From Pholis gunnellus (taxonomy: Eukaryota > Chordata > Actinopteri > Perciformes > Pholidae): DNA of 64,000 nucleotides. The stretch's first letter is position 1; each line of letters opens with the position of its first letter. The stretch spans positions 6,363,576-6,427,575 of the forward strand of contig OU342816.1 in NCBI GenBank assembly GCA_910591455.2, written 5' to 3'. Made by a program: the position numbers and the translations under genes. Positions 25,201 to 38,259 of this stretch are shown here, in pieces. The notes beneath the pieces are model-generated. The model made no database searches. It was not told the origin of the DNA and saw only the letters and a list, made by a program, of their open reading frames with translations.

Positions 25201-28200
25201 AGGCTATGACGTGTGTTAATCTAAAACATATAGGTGTGGGGTGCTAGGTGAGAGGGGTGGCACCACTCACACTGGGACAATGAGAGGGAGAGGAAGAGCC
25301 ATTTTTGTCTCTGGAGTTCTTCTTGCCCTCCTCGGAACACAGTCCACCCTGGACAGCCTCAAACAGCACTGGATTAAGATCCCCATACTCCCCTGACGCC
25401 ACCTCAATGACTGAGGACAGAGAGGACAAGCTGGTAAGAGCAAAAACACTGACAAACACAGACACACGCTTGTACTAAAGGAGTTGCTTGACTTACTGAA
25501 GTCAGCAGGATTGTGATAGGTTGGACAGTGGAGGCCCAGGTTCTTCAGATACGGGATGAGGTACGGGACTGTGCCCTTGTATATGCACTGACCCTGACTG
25601 AGGATGTACAGCTGGAGGAGGAACACAGGTACAACGTAATCAACATTGTTTTCAACACACGGAATGTCTGAATAATATATGAACAACTGACAAAACAACA
25701 GGGCTGTGTGTCGACTGCTGCGCTGCTTGTCAGCTGGATAAACTGAATCATGCTAACCTGCAGAGCCCTGGTCTGAGCAGCAGTTAATGGAAAGCTAAAT
25801 GTGTCCAGCCCTAGAAGCACTCAAGTTACCTTATCAAACATCTCAAAGAGCTTGGCACTGGGCTGGTGAATGGTGCAGATAATTGACCGTCCTCCCAGAG
25901 CCAAAGACTTCATGAGAGAAACCACCTGGAAGCAAGACGCACTGTCCAAACCACTAGGATGGGACACAAGACGAGGCAGAAAAAACCCACAGAGACATTG
26001 TTTAATCTGTATTTATGTGAAGATATCACACATTCAAACCAGCCAAGCAATATCCTACCTGGTGGGCTCATCAAAGAACATGACAGGAGGATTGTTGACC
26101 AGCTCGAGGGCGATGGCCAGTCTTTTACACTGGCCTCCGGAGATACAGTTGGTGCGTGTCTGAGCGCACTCCTGAAGACCCAGAGCAGTCAGGATCTCAT
26201 CCACCTGAGACACAAACAGAAGCAGATGTGGTAACATAACTGAACGTACGGGTGCCAGTAAGGATAAAATACACAATCATGGTACATGTGACCTTATATC
26301 ATAATGTTGATACATAAATACTTTTAGTTATCCATGTATAGGAAGTCACGTGATATTAATGGCCAAATTATTATTTCATCTATAAAGTAACCAAATGAAA
26401 ATAACTGTATTTGATTAATTCAGTGAATGAGATTTTTAAAAAAACAGGATACATTATTATGTTTATTACCATAAAGCAGGCTGGCTCACTCATAATGACT
26501 TCTAGCTGAGCACTACTTTGACACATTTCTATTGTCTTGCCCACCTGTTGCTAAAGATAATTCTGTAAATTGAAATGCAATCGATATATTCAGACTTACG
26601 AGCTCTTTTTTGACCTGCATGCTCTCATTCAGTTTCAGATTGGCAGAAACCTGAAAGACAGACAGAAGTCGATTGAACATTAGGATTTAACGAGGTATTT
26701 AGCCGCTATTCTTTGTCTTTAGATGACCTCACCATCATGGCCTCCCTCACAGTGAGGTGTGGCAGCAGCATGTCATCCTGCATGATGTAGCAGGACATCT
26801 TCCTGAAGGTCCTCAGGTCCCTCGGCCGACCATTCACCAGGATCTGGCCCTTCATGCCCGTCTCCCTGTTTCCAAACAGAAAGCGTAATAATATTACAGA
26901 CATTTTCTAAGCAGTGATTTACGTCAAAAGTATGATCTTCCACATCTCACCTGTATCCCGCCAGAATATTCATCAGAGTGGATTTCCCAGCCCCAGAAGG
27001 CCCCATTATGCCAATCAGCTCTTTGCTTTTGAATCTTCCAGACAGACACTTGAGGAGGGCTTTGTAACCTGACAAACAGGAGGAAAAGCTGTTATTTATA
27101 GTGCTCTAATCGGTCTGAAATATTTATTTTCAATCATCCTCAGACATTTACATTTAGTATCTTTGTATGGTGTTGAAAGATTTGGAACAATAAGCTTGAA
27201 TACATTTGTTATTTTTACAATTCTAGCTGATTTACTAGACTCACATTTGTTACAAGATCTACAAAATATTTCTGAAGTGTGTTTTGAACATACACCAGTA
27301 ATCACAGACAAAGAGGACAAATAACTGGGAAAAGACCAGTAAAAAGCTCATTGAGTAAAGATGGAAATATACAAGCACAAAAACAAAATAGCAAGTGTAT
27401 AAAAGATTGAGTTTTTGAGAGCTAGATTCAACACAAGAGCCATAAATAATTTTAAAGTGAAATAATCTATCTAAACAAAGATGGTTAAAAGTAAGCTGAA
27501 AACATATTATTGAATTCTGCACCATCTTACACACTACAGGTCAACTATTGAGGAATGAAATGACATTTTTAGTTCATTTACTGTATATTTTATGTTTTAT
27601 ATATTATGGAACTTACTGAGCCGTGTTGCGTCGTGACAGGTCGTGCTCAGTTCTTAAAATACTTCTACAGATAATTATGCAGACAGCGAGCCTAATTTCA
27701 CTCCAGCAGAGGAAGTCACTGACTGCTAATACTGAACACCAGGAACCATCAGGCAGAGCAAGCAGAGCAGTAAATCATATAAGCTGTCTGATTAAACATT
27801 ATCCTGATTAGCAGGCTACACCAAGCCAACATTTTAAAGAAATACTAGAAATACTGGAAATGGAGAGTTAGACAGACAAAGATGTGCCAGAAGATTTCAC
27901 AGTATTTTAGGAGAGCTGCGCATCAGGTGTGCAGCAAGACATCACTGTAAAAAACAACAACTAAAGAAACAACGTACAGAAAGATTTAAGATCATGGCTT
28001 CCTCAGTGGCGCCAACAGAAAAACCACAGACATTACTTCCCTGCAGTGGTTTTAACAATGGCTGAAGTGGCGTGGCCTTCTAATGAAGATGGTTCAGGTT
28101 TTTATTCATGATGCAAACCAGGTTTAGAACTGACAATCTGAAAGCTTCCAGATATGGAAAGTTAAAAAGCGCTGTCCGTGTCCTGTCTCGCCGTCACCCC

Positions 28201-30989
28201 CTCGCCTCACCCATTTCTGCAGGGATGCTTCTTCCTGTCTCGAGCTGTGTAAGGGGCTCAGCAGAGCTGCCAGCCCCCTTAACCCTCACTCTATGAGTAA
28301 AGTGGCCTAATGGCAGTGCCCCCTCCTCCCACGCAGGGTTATTACATCAGAGCGCCTCCATTTAGACAGCAGAGCAGCCTGCTGTAAGTGAAGCAGCCCT
28401 GCACCGGCATGCGGTGCATACTGATGATCCAACCCTGTGCATAATAATGGCCTTATCCGTCGGAGGCTGCGAACACATCCTGATCAACCAGTCTCATGAG
28501 AGCCACAGAGCATAGCTGACCTCAGTCACCTCAATGTCAAAGACACACCGATTTAACAGCATGTGCCAGTGTACATCGAGTCTGATCTCGGAGGAAATAT
28601 CAAAGTAATTGATAGACAAATTATTTTGAGTCACGGTTGAGGTGGGGTTATCTCGTGCCTCAAATGGAAGCCCTTGACACAAATGACAACTCAATTCTCA
28701 CACCAGGATTATCACGTTTCCAAAAGGTTTCTTCCTCGTCAAAACCTGGTGCCTACACAACCCACGATGCAACTCGACTAGCGACAGTTTGGACGGAGAT
28801 TCAGGTGTTATGCTATAGTTGCTGCTAATGTAGCTTCGAGCTGATAACCACAAGCAGAAAGGAATGGCTACAGAGGTCTGGGAAGCTTGTCTTCAGCTAC
28901 AACTGAAGCTGACTAAAGTGACATCACTTAAGGCAATTAATCAGACATGGCACAGCTCCTTCTGGAGACACAAAAGGATATATACAACTTTTTCACATGT
29001 GCTACTTTACAAGACCTGTAAACAGACTTCGATATGTTAAGTCAGTGGAGTTCTCTTTTAAGTTAAGCTATTTGAACGACTTATAACTGTATAAATCAAC
29101 TCAGTTGAAGCTCAATGATTTGTCTGATGTCCTTGATCATTTTCTCAGTCTCTGTAAACGGCTACCATTCTTCACATGACAAAATAGCCTCGCTTTGATT
29201 TCTGTTGTACTTTTTCTGACCATCTGGTCTACAACAGAACAGGATAAATAACCAAATACAAAGCTTCTTCATATTTAAATCTAATTACACCTAATCATAC
29301 ATTTTCATAACCATCCTGCAAGAAAATGACAAAACTTGAGTAGTGAAGCAGCATGGGTTACTTTGCGTCATACATTTGAGTCATCGTGTGCATGGCCATG
29401 CATTTTAAAAGGAGAACTGTCCAAGCAGCATAGAGCATGTAGAGTAGAAGATGTGATTTTATCTGAAAAGATGACCACGCTCCTCTTCCTCCTAACAATT
29501 CAGCAATGCAGGAGCAGAGACTAAATTGCAGTACACAGCAAAATGCAGAGCTGATATCACCTAGAGGCATATAAACCTTTTCCTGCTCTCGCCCCCTCTT
29601 CCTGTACCTTCCCATGCGGTGACTGGGCCAGAGTTTCACCAGTTAGGAGAATTCCTCAACAGGAGGAGAATACCCAAAACATGAAAGCAGGTCCCAGCAA
29701 CGACAGCCTAACAGGGATAAATGGCCAAGAAGAACCTAACTAATGCAGACGGTGGACAGCTCATACATCACCCAACCTATTACAATAAAATAAACAATTC
29801 TACATTCACTGCAACAATATCTTCCTCGATAATCTCTTCCTGTTGGCCACAGACCTAAGGAGTGACTCATAAGTACGGTGTCATTGTCTCAAAGACTAAA
29901 ACACTTTGAATTACAAATGACATCATGGGTTCAAGGCTCCTCGTTCACGTCATCCCCTTTCCTCTATCAGCTGTAATTACATCGTCGTGAAGCAGAAATG
30001 ACATAAAATTCTAAGGAAAAATAATCTCTGACTATAGGCTACAGCAGAACAACAGCCTCAAGCTCTGTGTGATTATACCATTCACAGCTTTGATTCGGCA
30101 GACAGGAATTGCAGAGAATCAGCTCTGAGCTTAGCTTGTCAAATGAGACACAAACACCAACAAGCCCCTCAGTGTAAGCTACAGTTCATGTCAAATGCAA
30201 GCGCAACACCCTGATTATATTACTGTATGAGTGGCAGAGGTAATTGGAGAGGCAGAGTGAAGTTATAAAGAGCTGGATGTACAAGTCTATGACGGGAGGT
30301 TCAGTCAGATTGGAAGGAGAGTAAAATGGCAGGCGAGCCTCTCTACGAAAGGCACATCTTAATTAGTAAAAGCTAAGACAGTTCCTGCTCACACATCAGC
30401 AGCCTGATGAGTTGAAGCAGGTGCCCTGAAGCGACAACACAAACACAAGCAGAAACCACAGGTTGATTGAGACTAAAGCAAAAAAACATCAGCATCAAGC
30501 ACTTTCTGATCCTCCTCATTCCTACTCTCTGTACATTCAGGTTTCACAGGGGGATCAACAAACACTCCTCTGCCAGACTTTCACAATACTTTCATAACAC
30601 AAGACAACCTGCAATGCATAATGTAGGGCCTCCCCTAAGGATGCTATGTGAATAAAGGATTCCTCTGAAGTCCGCCATCCTCACCCTGCTAAATATACAG
30701 GACGTAACAAGAGCAGCTACACATTTACAGAGGGCGGTTTAGTTGACACGCAGAAACGACCAAAGGTTGGAGGCTCATCATCAATAAAGGTGGTGAGTTG
30801 AAATGCTGTTCATATTTCATGAGTAGATCAATCGTGGGCCTGACTCACCGCCCATCGTCAGACAACACAGGGGAAAGAGATGCAAGCAGTTTGCCAACCT
30901 GCGAGCGTAAATTATTTACTATGTCTAAACTCTGCTGATTGCAGCAAAGCTTATACAAGCACACTGCCTGCTACAACCTGGTGGAAGTC

Positions 30990-31054
<65 letters not shown>

Positions 31055-31486
31055 ACAGGGCTGGGCTACATGTGTCAGAACAATAGAGCAAAGCAAGAGA
31101 GGCAGAATAACACTGAGATCTTTTTTTTATATTTGTCTTAAATGTCAGGCTTTTAAATGGCTCCCTAGGAATTTCTGCACTCCAGATATTGATCTTCATG
31201 GGTGGTGCATGCTCGCTCATCCATCATGGATACTATGTGAACTGAGCTATGCAGTACCTCTCCTCCTCCACCAGGGACCCTCGCGGATGGTGTACGAGAG
31301 CTCATTGAACTCCAGGTCCACAGTAGAGCGGCGTGGGAGGTGGGAGAAGCGCTGAGCCTCAGTGATGTGGTTCTCCACTTTCTTCAGGTGGATGAGCAGC
31401 GGCGCCTCCGGAGGCGCTCCGCCTTGGAGTTTGGTCTCCTCCATCGGGATGCTGACCGAGCCCTGTTCCAGTGTCCTCTCGGCCAT
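22241..31486 (-). CDS. abcg4: ATP-binding cassette sub-family G member 4
   Basis: ABCG half-transporter that works as a dimer in cell and endosomal membranes, moving sterols to lipoprotein acceptors; mainly neural in mammals. Coding exons, 5' to 3': 31486-31258, 27068-26951, 26865-26733, 26650-26600, 26204-26059, 25953-25830, 25611-25497, 25410-25271, 24105-24007, 23867-23699, 23599-23499, 23411-23253, 22744-22626, 22466-22241. The frame is intact, 642 residues (human 646). Landmarks: HLKKVENHITEAQRFSHLP near the N-terminus, Walker A GPSGAGKST at 99-107, Q-loop YIMQDD, signature SGGQ at 199-202, Walker B MFFDEP at 219-224, then six membrane segments from exon 23867-23699 onward. The ending RYKVKSER fits ABCG4 rather than ABCG1 (RAER), as does linkage to hinfp. 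The start MAER is chosen by similarity; a possible splice acceptor lies just before it, so 5'UTR exons are likely further right. Residue 203, after SGGQ, is Cys where mammalian ABCG1/ABCG4 have Arg. Confidence 0.96.
27069..31257. other. Large intron 1 of abcg4
   Basis: 4.2 kb intron between the first and second coding exons. It is mostly AT-rich with a (GT)n microsatellite near its 5' end (30995-31051) and a more GC-rich block near 28180-28480 that could be a conserved non-coding element, though this cannot be judged without an alignment. No extra exon is supportable. Confidence 0.6.
30995..31051. repeat. (GT)n microsatellite in abcg4 intron 1
   Basis: About 57 bases of uninterrupted GT dinucleotide. 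Open frames across it are artefacts. Confidence 0.97.
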
Positions 31487-33220
31487 GCTGGAAGGATGCA
31501 AAGAAGGACAGACATGTCAGTCTTTACAAGTGTTTCCAAGCTCAACTCCACTCTACCGCTTCAGAAAGGAAGCCTCACATTTTCATACAAGAAGAGCATC
31601 AGATGCAGATTTAAATGAACAATTCATTGTTCGGTTTTGGTTCTTTTGTTTAGTTGGATGACTGATTCAAAACTGGTGCCTCAGCATGAGCTGTAAGGAC
31701 ACAAAGGTGTGTTGTAGAAGTGATTTTAGGATGACTGCAGACACCATCTTAATTGTAGGTGCTTAGTATAATCTGATTATAGTTTATTTTATGATCTGGC
31801 TGGTGGAGGGGAATGAGATTCTAAATGTGAAGAGTCAGGATCTGGTTTCAGTCCTGCAGCACGCTTATACTGCTGATTCACATAAATTTCCTTTTAGAGG
31901 AGGCCTGTCTGAAGCGTCTTTTATGATATATAGTAGCTGCTGATCCATTAGCTTGACAATAATCTGAAACTGAACCATTTTGTTTCACCAATATCAGCAT
32001 ACTGAAGATGTCAGGAGGTGTAACAGCACAACATTCAGTTGCCATTAATATTTCATTCATCGGGTAAAATAAAAGTTATTTAACAAAAAATATACTCCAG
32101 TAGATATTTAGATTAGTACCTGTAAATAAAGAGCCGTGTAATTATCAGTTGAAAGTTTAAGGACGATCATTTTTAAATGCTCAGGAAAACGAATCAGATG
32201 CGTGTTTAAATAAATTACGTGTAATATTGTGCATAATAAAAGTGCACTGCTAACATACAAAACAGCTGATTTTGTCAAAAAAAGATAGAAAACATGTTGA
32301 AAATGATCTATTTTGTGTACATGCACTCCTGACATTGGCATAAAATCTACCCAAACACTTGAGGACTGCTTTGAACATCTTTGAGCAGATAAAGAAGTCA
32401 TGGGGACACACACACGTGATGTCTGTTTGGGTCAGAAATGGATTACTGATTAATTCAGGGACACTTATCCTCATGAAAATGTGACACCATTCACTAGGTT
32501 ATATAACAAATACTAACAAATATGACACCATTCATCATAGATAAAGAGTTATGGAGCAAAGCAAACCTAAAACAGAGACTAAGAAGCAGAATTAAAAAAA
32601 TCAAAACTCGTATCAAGTTTGAACACATAATCGGTGTACATCCACTGCTGCCATGCCATGCAGTCTCTCTTAGTACTACTATCATGACCTACTGTGTATG
32701 TACAGTTAAACCTCCCCATGTGAAGAGCGCCAGTGAAGGAAATTGACCATGGCTTCTATTGATCACCCTGCCATTAGTGAATTTCCATTACAAGTCTGCA
32801 TATAAGCTCAGTAAAACACGGACAGGCTTTAATGGCCTCTTAGTCAGATTGAAGGCCTCGATGTGCCCTCATGTGCGGCCCCTAAGCAAGGACATGTGAG
32901 CACACGCAGGCATTGTAAAAGTCTCCAGGGAGTGAAATATGGTTAATAAATGGATAGCTTTGCAGTGGTGTGGCGACTCTGTGCTCTGCAGTGACGGGGG
33001 AGCTGCCAGCTCTTCAAAAAGCACCTGTTAACAACAAACTGATGAGAATGAAAACAGCAGACACTATTTAGGCTGTAAAATGACAGAGCAGTAGGGAGAG
33101 GTGACTCTTTTTCTTTTTTTTTTAAAGATAGATGAGTCATAAATAATTCTGAGGACACATAAGCAATAAGGCTGCTGCTGTGTGTTGCATTGCACGTGCA
33201 CGTGCACACTCAAACACTCA

Positions 33221-33222
<2 letters not shown>

Positions 33223-33288
<66 letters not shown>
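33223..33288. repeat. (CA)n microsatellite
   Basis: About 66 bases of CA dinucleotide upstream of abcg4. Confidence 0.96.
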
Positions 33289-33292
<4 letters not shown>

Positions 33293-35432
33293 TTGCACAT
33301 ACTTAATATTGTGTGTTGAAATGACCAGGTGAGCAGCTCAGCCCTGGTTCTCCTCTCTGGGTGAGAGCAACAGTGCTCAGTTGATCCCTTCAGACGAAAC
33401 AGCACAATCCCTCTACATCAGAAGGTCCCCAAACCGTCCGAGCCGGTAAAAAAACAAAAAAACAACAACAAGATGCTCACTGTGCGCTACAGTCCAGGAA
33501 AAATCCTTATCGGCCGAGAGGCATTAAAGGAAAGGGCTGTATTCTCTTTATCAATATATCTCGGGGTGCGGCGCACACCATCCCGCATCCACTACAGCAA
33601 CTCCCCAGATTAAAAGCATGTCCGGCCCCAAACTATGACTGCATCCCCGATAATCGTCAGGGGAACAGGATGCCTGTCATGTTTTCTTTCTTCCTCGGTG
33701 GGATTATTCCTTTCAGTGAATCCATCCCATCCGAACTGGCATCGAAATACCCACACACATCCTCATTAATGGCGTTGATGTCAATCTCCTCTCTGTCTCT
33801 GACATCTGGAATGAAACAAAAACAGCCAAACAGCGCTGCAGATGCTTCAGGAGCAGCAGCAGCAGCTCGATATAGCAGCCAACGTTATCCTCTTGCCGGT
33901 TAGTGCGTCTGTGTGGTACGCACGCCGGTCTGGGATGCAGGGCGTTGCTGACAGGATGCTAATGGAGGGGGGAAAAAATACTGTTTTGGTTTTGTGGTAA
34001 TCCTCGCTCGCTAATCCTCATCCTGATCTCATGTTTTAGAATGAATTAAAATGAAAATAAATAAATAATTGAAGTCCATGTAAAGACATTTCAAAGATAT
34101 CACAGCGATTTAAGGCTATACCTAAAAGTTGGAATGAATTCACAGTTGATTAAATGAATTTGGATCAGGTTGATGCCACAGTCTGTTTCATTAAATGAGC
34201 CCCTCGATGCCAATTTAAACCTTTCAAGTATTCAATTTCCTATTCTGAGGCCACTTCTCTCTGGGGAAATGAGAGATATGGGAATAACCCAATGAAATTA
34301 GGATAAAGCTCCGCTGTGGATAGTACGTTTCTATTTAGCCTCTTGCCACATAATACTGATACAGAGGATCAATTTGGCTTCCCTCGCCGTCACTGCACTA
34401 TTATTGACAGTCTGTGTAAACACTGAGGAAGGTTTATGTGGAATTTCTAGGCCCCGCTGTCTCTTTAAAGGCCGCACCTGCGCAGCTGCCCGGTGCTGAT
34501 GCTGCAGTGCCCGGGTTATTTTCGGTAAAACAGCCGGGGTTACTCGCGTTCAAGCGGGCGCTACATGGCTTACATCACCCATGAGAGGAGATCCAAACCA
34601 TTTTTAGACAGTTGCACCTTCCTCTTAATCAGACCAATTTAAAACGACCCGTCGCAAGGTGAGGAATTTCAGCACAGCAACCCATCTCTCTCGGTGTGAT
34701 ATATGGCTCCCTTATGAATGCATTAGCAACCAGGACCCTCTTCTCAGACAGAGACACTGTAACACATGTAAACCTGAATCCATCACACTACACATAGACC
34801 AGTCATTATCAATCATCGCATCTTACTCTGTGTTGCAACACATTTTGTTCTTGTTATGTTGTTCTACAGCTCAATCTTGGTGTGACTAGAGACAAGTCAG
34901 TGTCAAAAATAAAGATGGATGCTTTGATTTTAGTATATGTGTTGCATTGCATTGGAGCTTGACTGATTGACAAGACTGCAACACGTGAGGTGCTAATTAA
35001 ATCCATCATTCTAGCTAAAAGGCCAAATCCTGATTGCATAATGTAATATTTGCCTCGAGGAAAGAGATACGACCTTTCTTACATTCTCCGAAGAATAGGC
35101 TTGCGTTTGCATACATAAATTATCTAAGATCAACCAACCATTTGTATTCATGCCCTGCGAGGACACATAACCACAAGGAAAGATCATTAATCAACTACAT
35201 GATCATTAAGTCACTTCAGAGATAACGGTGGTTCTCTATTCATAAAGCACATTAACAGTGACGGACTGCCACATAAGAGCAAACACTCATGTTAGCTTTT
35301 GTTTCAGTCTGTGGCTGTGAATATTTAACCTCAACAAAGACATCTTTGCAAAGTGACATGGTGGCATGCAGGAGTAAAGGTTTTCTATAGGACTGCAGTA
35401 TATGCTCGTAAAAGAGGGATAGGCTGGCACAC

Positions 35433-35438
35433 TATAAG
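35433..35438 (+). promoter_or_regulatory. TATA-like box of the transcobalamin-beta-like gene
   Basis: TATAAG in the context ACTATAAGTACTGAG, 53 bases before the start codon at 35491. This would leave a 5'UTR of roughly 25-30 bases. Short TATA promoters are usual for tissue-restricted secreted proteins. Motif and spacing only. Confidence 0.45.
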
Positions 35439-35490
35439 TACTGAGCTGAATGAAGTGTTAGTCGACATCTGAGGGAAACGATCTTACAGG

Positions 35491-36606
35491 ATGGCACTGA
35501 GGACAACTGCTCTCCTCTCTGTGGGCTTCTTTCTGCTGCTAACACAAAGAGCTCTCACAGAAACAGGTAAATATAGAAGAAAATATAACTTGAACCCACT
35601 TTTGTGTATCATGCAAAGTGTCACTATATCATGCAACGTGTCACTATAACTGAATACAACATGGTGTGCAGGTCAGGCGACTCTTCCTATCCGACTGTCT
35701 GTGGAGAATGACCTGTCCAACATGACTCCTGAGTCCCATTTCAGCTCTGTGGTAGAGGGAGGCGTGCTGCTGAGCGCTCTGAGGAGACTGCAGGAAACAC
35801 AGCAGGACTTCAAGTAAGACCACCCATGACGTCCCCTTTATTTTCTCTGCATAACATCCTTTATTCCTAAAGGTGGCTCGGCTGTTTCTCCTTTGCAAGC
35901 TTGTGATTATATTTATGCTGTGGACAGATGTCCTGACTCTCTCTGTGTTTGTGGCCAGGTTCACTGTGAAGGAGGACCCAGACTTTGGCCTGTTACTGGA
36001 GAGCGTGAATGGAGTAGCTGGAAACGAGCGCGAGCAGACTTACTGGGAGATCCTGTCAGAAAGCTCAGGAGAGTACAGCAGACTGGATGTTGGTGAGTCT
36101 CCTACTCAGAGATTCAATACAACATATCTGACTTAATGAGCTGTAATGAGACAGCGTGGTTGGTTGTCTTTTCATTCACTTGCCTCAGGATGTCCTCTGG
36201 TGTGATTATTCTAAAATATTATTGTTGAGACGATACTACTCACGCTATCTTTAATCTTATCTTTTTATTATTACTATGGACCCTCGTGCGAGTCTGAAAT
36301 AAAGTTTGAATTGAATATATTTGCTGTTCATGATCAGGTGATGCAACATCATCATTATCGGTTATTTTTGAGTGCCTGTTTGGTTTTTGGATTAAAGAAG
36401 ATGCATTATTAGTTCCTTATTAATTTCATAATTGCTATTAATGTAAGAGCACCATGTCAACCTCTCAGAATCTGTGTTTATGAATGAACTCTAATGTTTA
36501 AGTTGCTGATCCAAACGTGTCCCTCTTCACAGGAATTGGCTGCTACAAACCTAAAACAAACGAGCACATCATCCTTAGGTTCAGCACCTGGCGCCAACAG
36601 CGATGA
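35491..36606 (+). CDS. Transcobalamin beta-like secreted protein (single DUF4430 domain)
   Basis: Exons 35491-35566, 35672-35813, 35959-36092 and 36533-36606, all GT-AG with matching phases; 141 residues. A signal peptide (MALRTTALLSVGFFLLLTQR) is followed by a domain resembling the C-terminal beta domain of intrinsic factor, haptocorrin and transcobalamin: LSVENDL near 30-36, VEGGVLLSALRRLQE, DPDFGLLLESVNGVAG, TYWEIL, LDVGIGCYKP and a final EHIILRFSTW. In the full-size proteins this domain covers one face of vitamin B12 and the alpha barrel covers the other; the alpha barrel is absent here. The protein is therefore an extracellular beta-domain-only member, of the kind annotated in zebrafish as transcobalamin beta (tcnba/tcnbb), if I recall those names correctly. 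Whether it binds B12 alone cannot be told. The last intron contains no further exon that I can see. A poly(A) signal follows at 36740. Confidence 0.88.
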
Positions 36607-36739
36607 ACCAGCCGGTCAGAAGAAACTCTTCAGGATCAGATGTGGAAGAGAAGCAAACTTGATTATTTCTTGGCATTTATGGCAGTATCAAGTTCCTATA
36701 AGTGCATTGGGAGGTAAATGTTGTGACCTGATCTGTGAG

Positions 36740-36745
36740 AATAAA
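36740..36745 (+). terminator. poly(A) signal of the transcobalamin-beta-like gene
   Basis: AATAAA 134 bases past the stop codon, in the sense strand of the gene. Confidence 0.65.
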
Positions 36746-38259
36746 CAAAACAGCAACATCTAGTGGCAGTCAGGAGCAATTTTATTTATCAAATCCACAG
36801 AGAGAAAAATGCACAAAGTAATACAACTTTAAAGACCACAGAGACAACATAAGAAGAAACATGTCACATACCAGGACGTCTACTGTCCGTCCATGTTGTT
36901 TGAGGGCAGAAAGGTTGAATATCACCGCAAAGTGAGATGTTATGAGAGGCATCATTCATCAGCTGATGACAACTTAAAGTGTGTTTGCGTAAACTATACT
37001 GCAGATTCCAACTAAAAATTTCAATTTTCAACCAGGGAGGTGCTGGATTGACTCAAAAAATAATCCAGTGAATTAAGTCTGCGACACTGAAAACTTGAAA
37101 CTAGAAATGAAATGTGTATTTGCAAAGGAGGTGTGGATGCTTTGACTTCAGATGCATCATTTCACGTTGATACAATCCATCTCTATAAATTAAAGATTTG
37201 ATTTTGCAACAAAATGTTGTCTGTGTTTTTTTCACAGTAGATGATTTACATATCAAAAAGTTAACATGGTCTACTTCCTAAAAAACAAAACAAATCATGT
37301 TTATAATAAGTTTTCAACACTCCTCGTGTTAACTGACTCCTGAGCTCCCTAACCAAAGCTCCTCCCTTTGTAATAAGATTACGTTTTCATCTCCTTCCAA
37401 GACAGATGGACTGAGAGGAGGAGCGACGAGCAGTGACACTAATCTCTGTGGTTTCACATCCTTTTCTCCTTGACTTTATTCCTTCCTCTCACTAGAAATG
37501 CAAACATGTTTACCCAGACACATGTTAAAAGAAAGCATGCGAGATATTCCTGGTGGGTAGAATTTGTGACATAGAATTATAGTACTAAGTTCATTTAAAC
37601 CAGAAACTGCTGTCTGAGCTACCAAATACTGTGCATCCTGTGAGATTATTTGCCCAACCCAAATGAGCTTCTTATCAAACACAGACCACCACTTGGCACT
37701 TCAGGTAAAACTTGTTATTTTAAGTATTTCAAATAATTATATGACCCAAGTTTGACCCGGCCTCGAAGACTTCTTTTCTGACCCCGTCGCCACCTTACTT
37801 CACACAGATTGATGATTCACCCCTGACTGAGGGATTTGAACCTCAGGAACTGATATCTTCTTGTCACACTGTAAAATCCTATCTTTAGAAATCAAGGAGA
37901 AATTGTAGGCTTCAGTGTGCCAGACAGATTAAATCAATGTCTTAAAACATACAGATTTTGGTCCACTGATTTGTCCACACAATTGGATGAAGCAGCAAAA
38001 ACATAGCGTGGCTCTGCCGTGTACAAGCGGTCTGTGTATTTCTTCTTCATCTGATGTCTCACTGTACAGCCAGCATACTGTTTTCTCCATATTTTAGCCT
38101 TTAGATGCTAAAAAATAAAAAAGACAAAGGTGTTCTATGCATGAAAGAGAGACAGCTATGCAGGGTTGAAGCAATAATAAATGAATTAAGTGTATTTGCA
38201 CTGAGTCAACATTGCATCAGTTCATCATTTATGCTAGACCGTGTGATGGATCAAGGAAG
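36746..38259. other. Gap between two convergent genes
   Basis: No exon seen. It contains the likely 3'UTR of the sushi-domain gene on its right side, with a reverse AATAAA at 37475-37480. Confidence 0.5.
37475..37480 (-). terminator. Candidate poly(A) signal of the sushi-domain gene
   Basis: Reverse-strand AATAAA about 0.8 kb past the stop codon at 38260. Motif only. Confidence 0.35.

Larger units (their letters stand above)
31487..35490. other. abcg4 upstream region
   Basis: No coding exon found. Stretches at 33400-33960 and 34440-34560 are more CpG-rich than the surroundings and could hold the abcg4 promoter and 5'UTR exon(s); this is inferred from composition and position only. A (CA)n microsatellite lies at 33223-33288. 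Confidence 0.45.
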
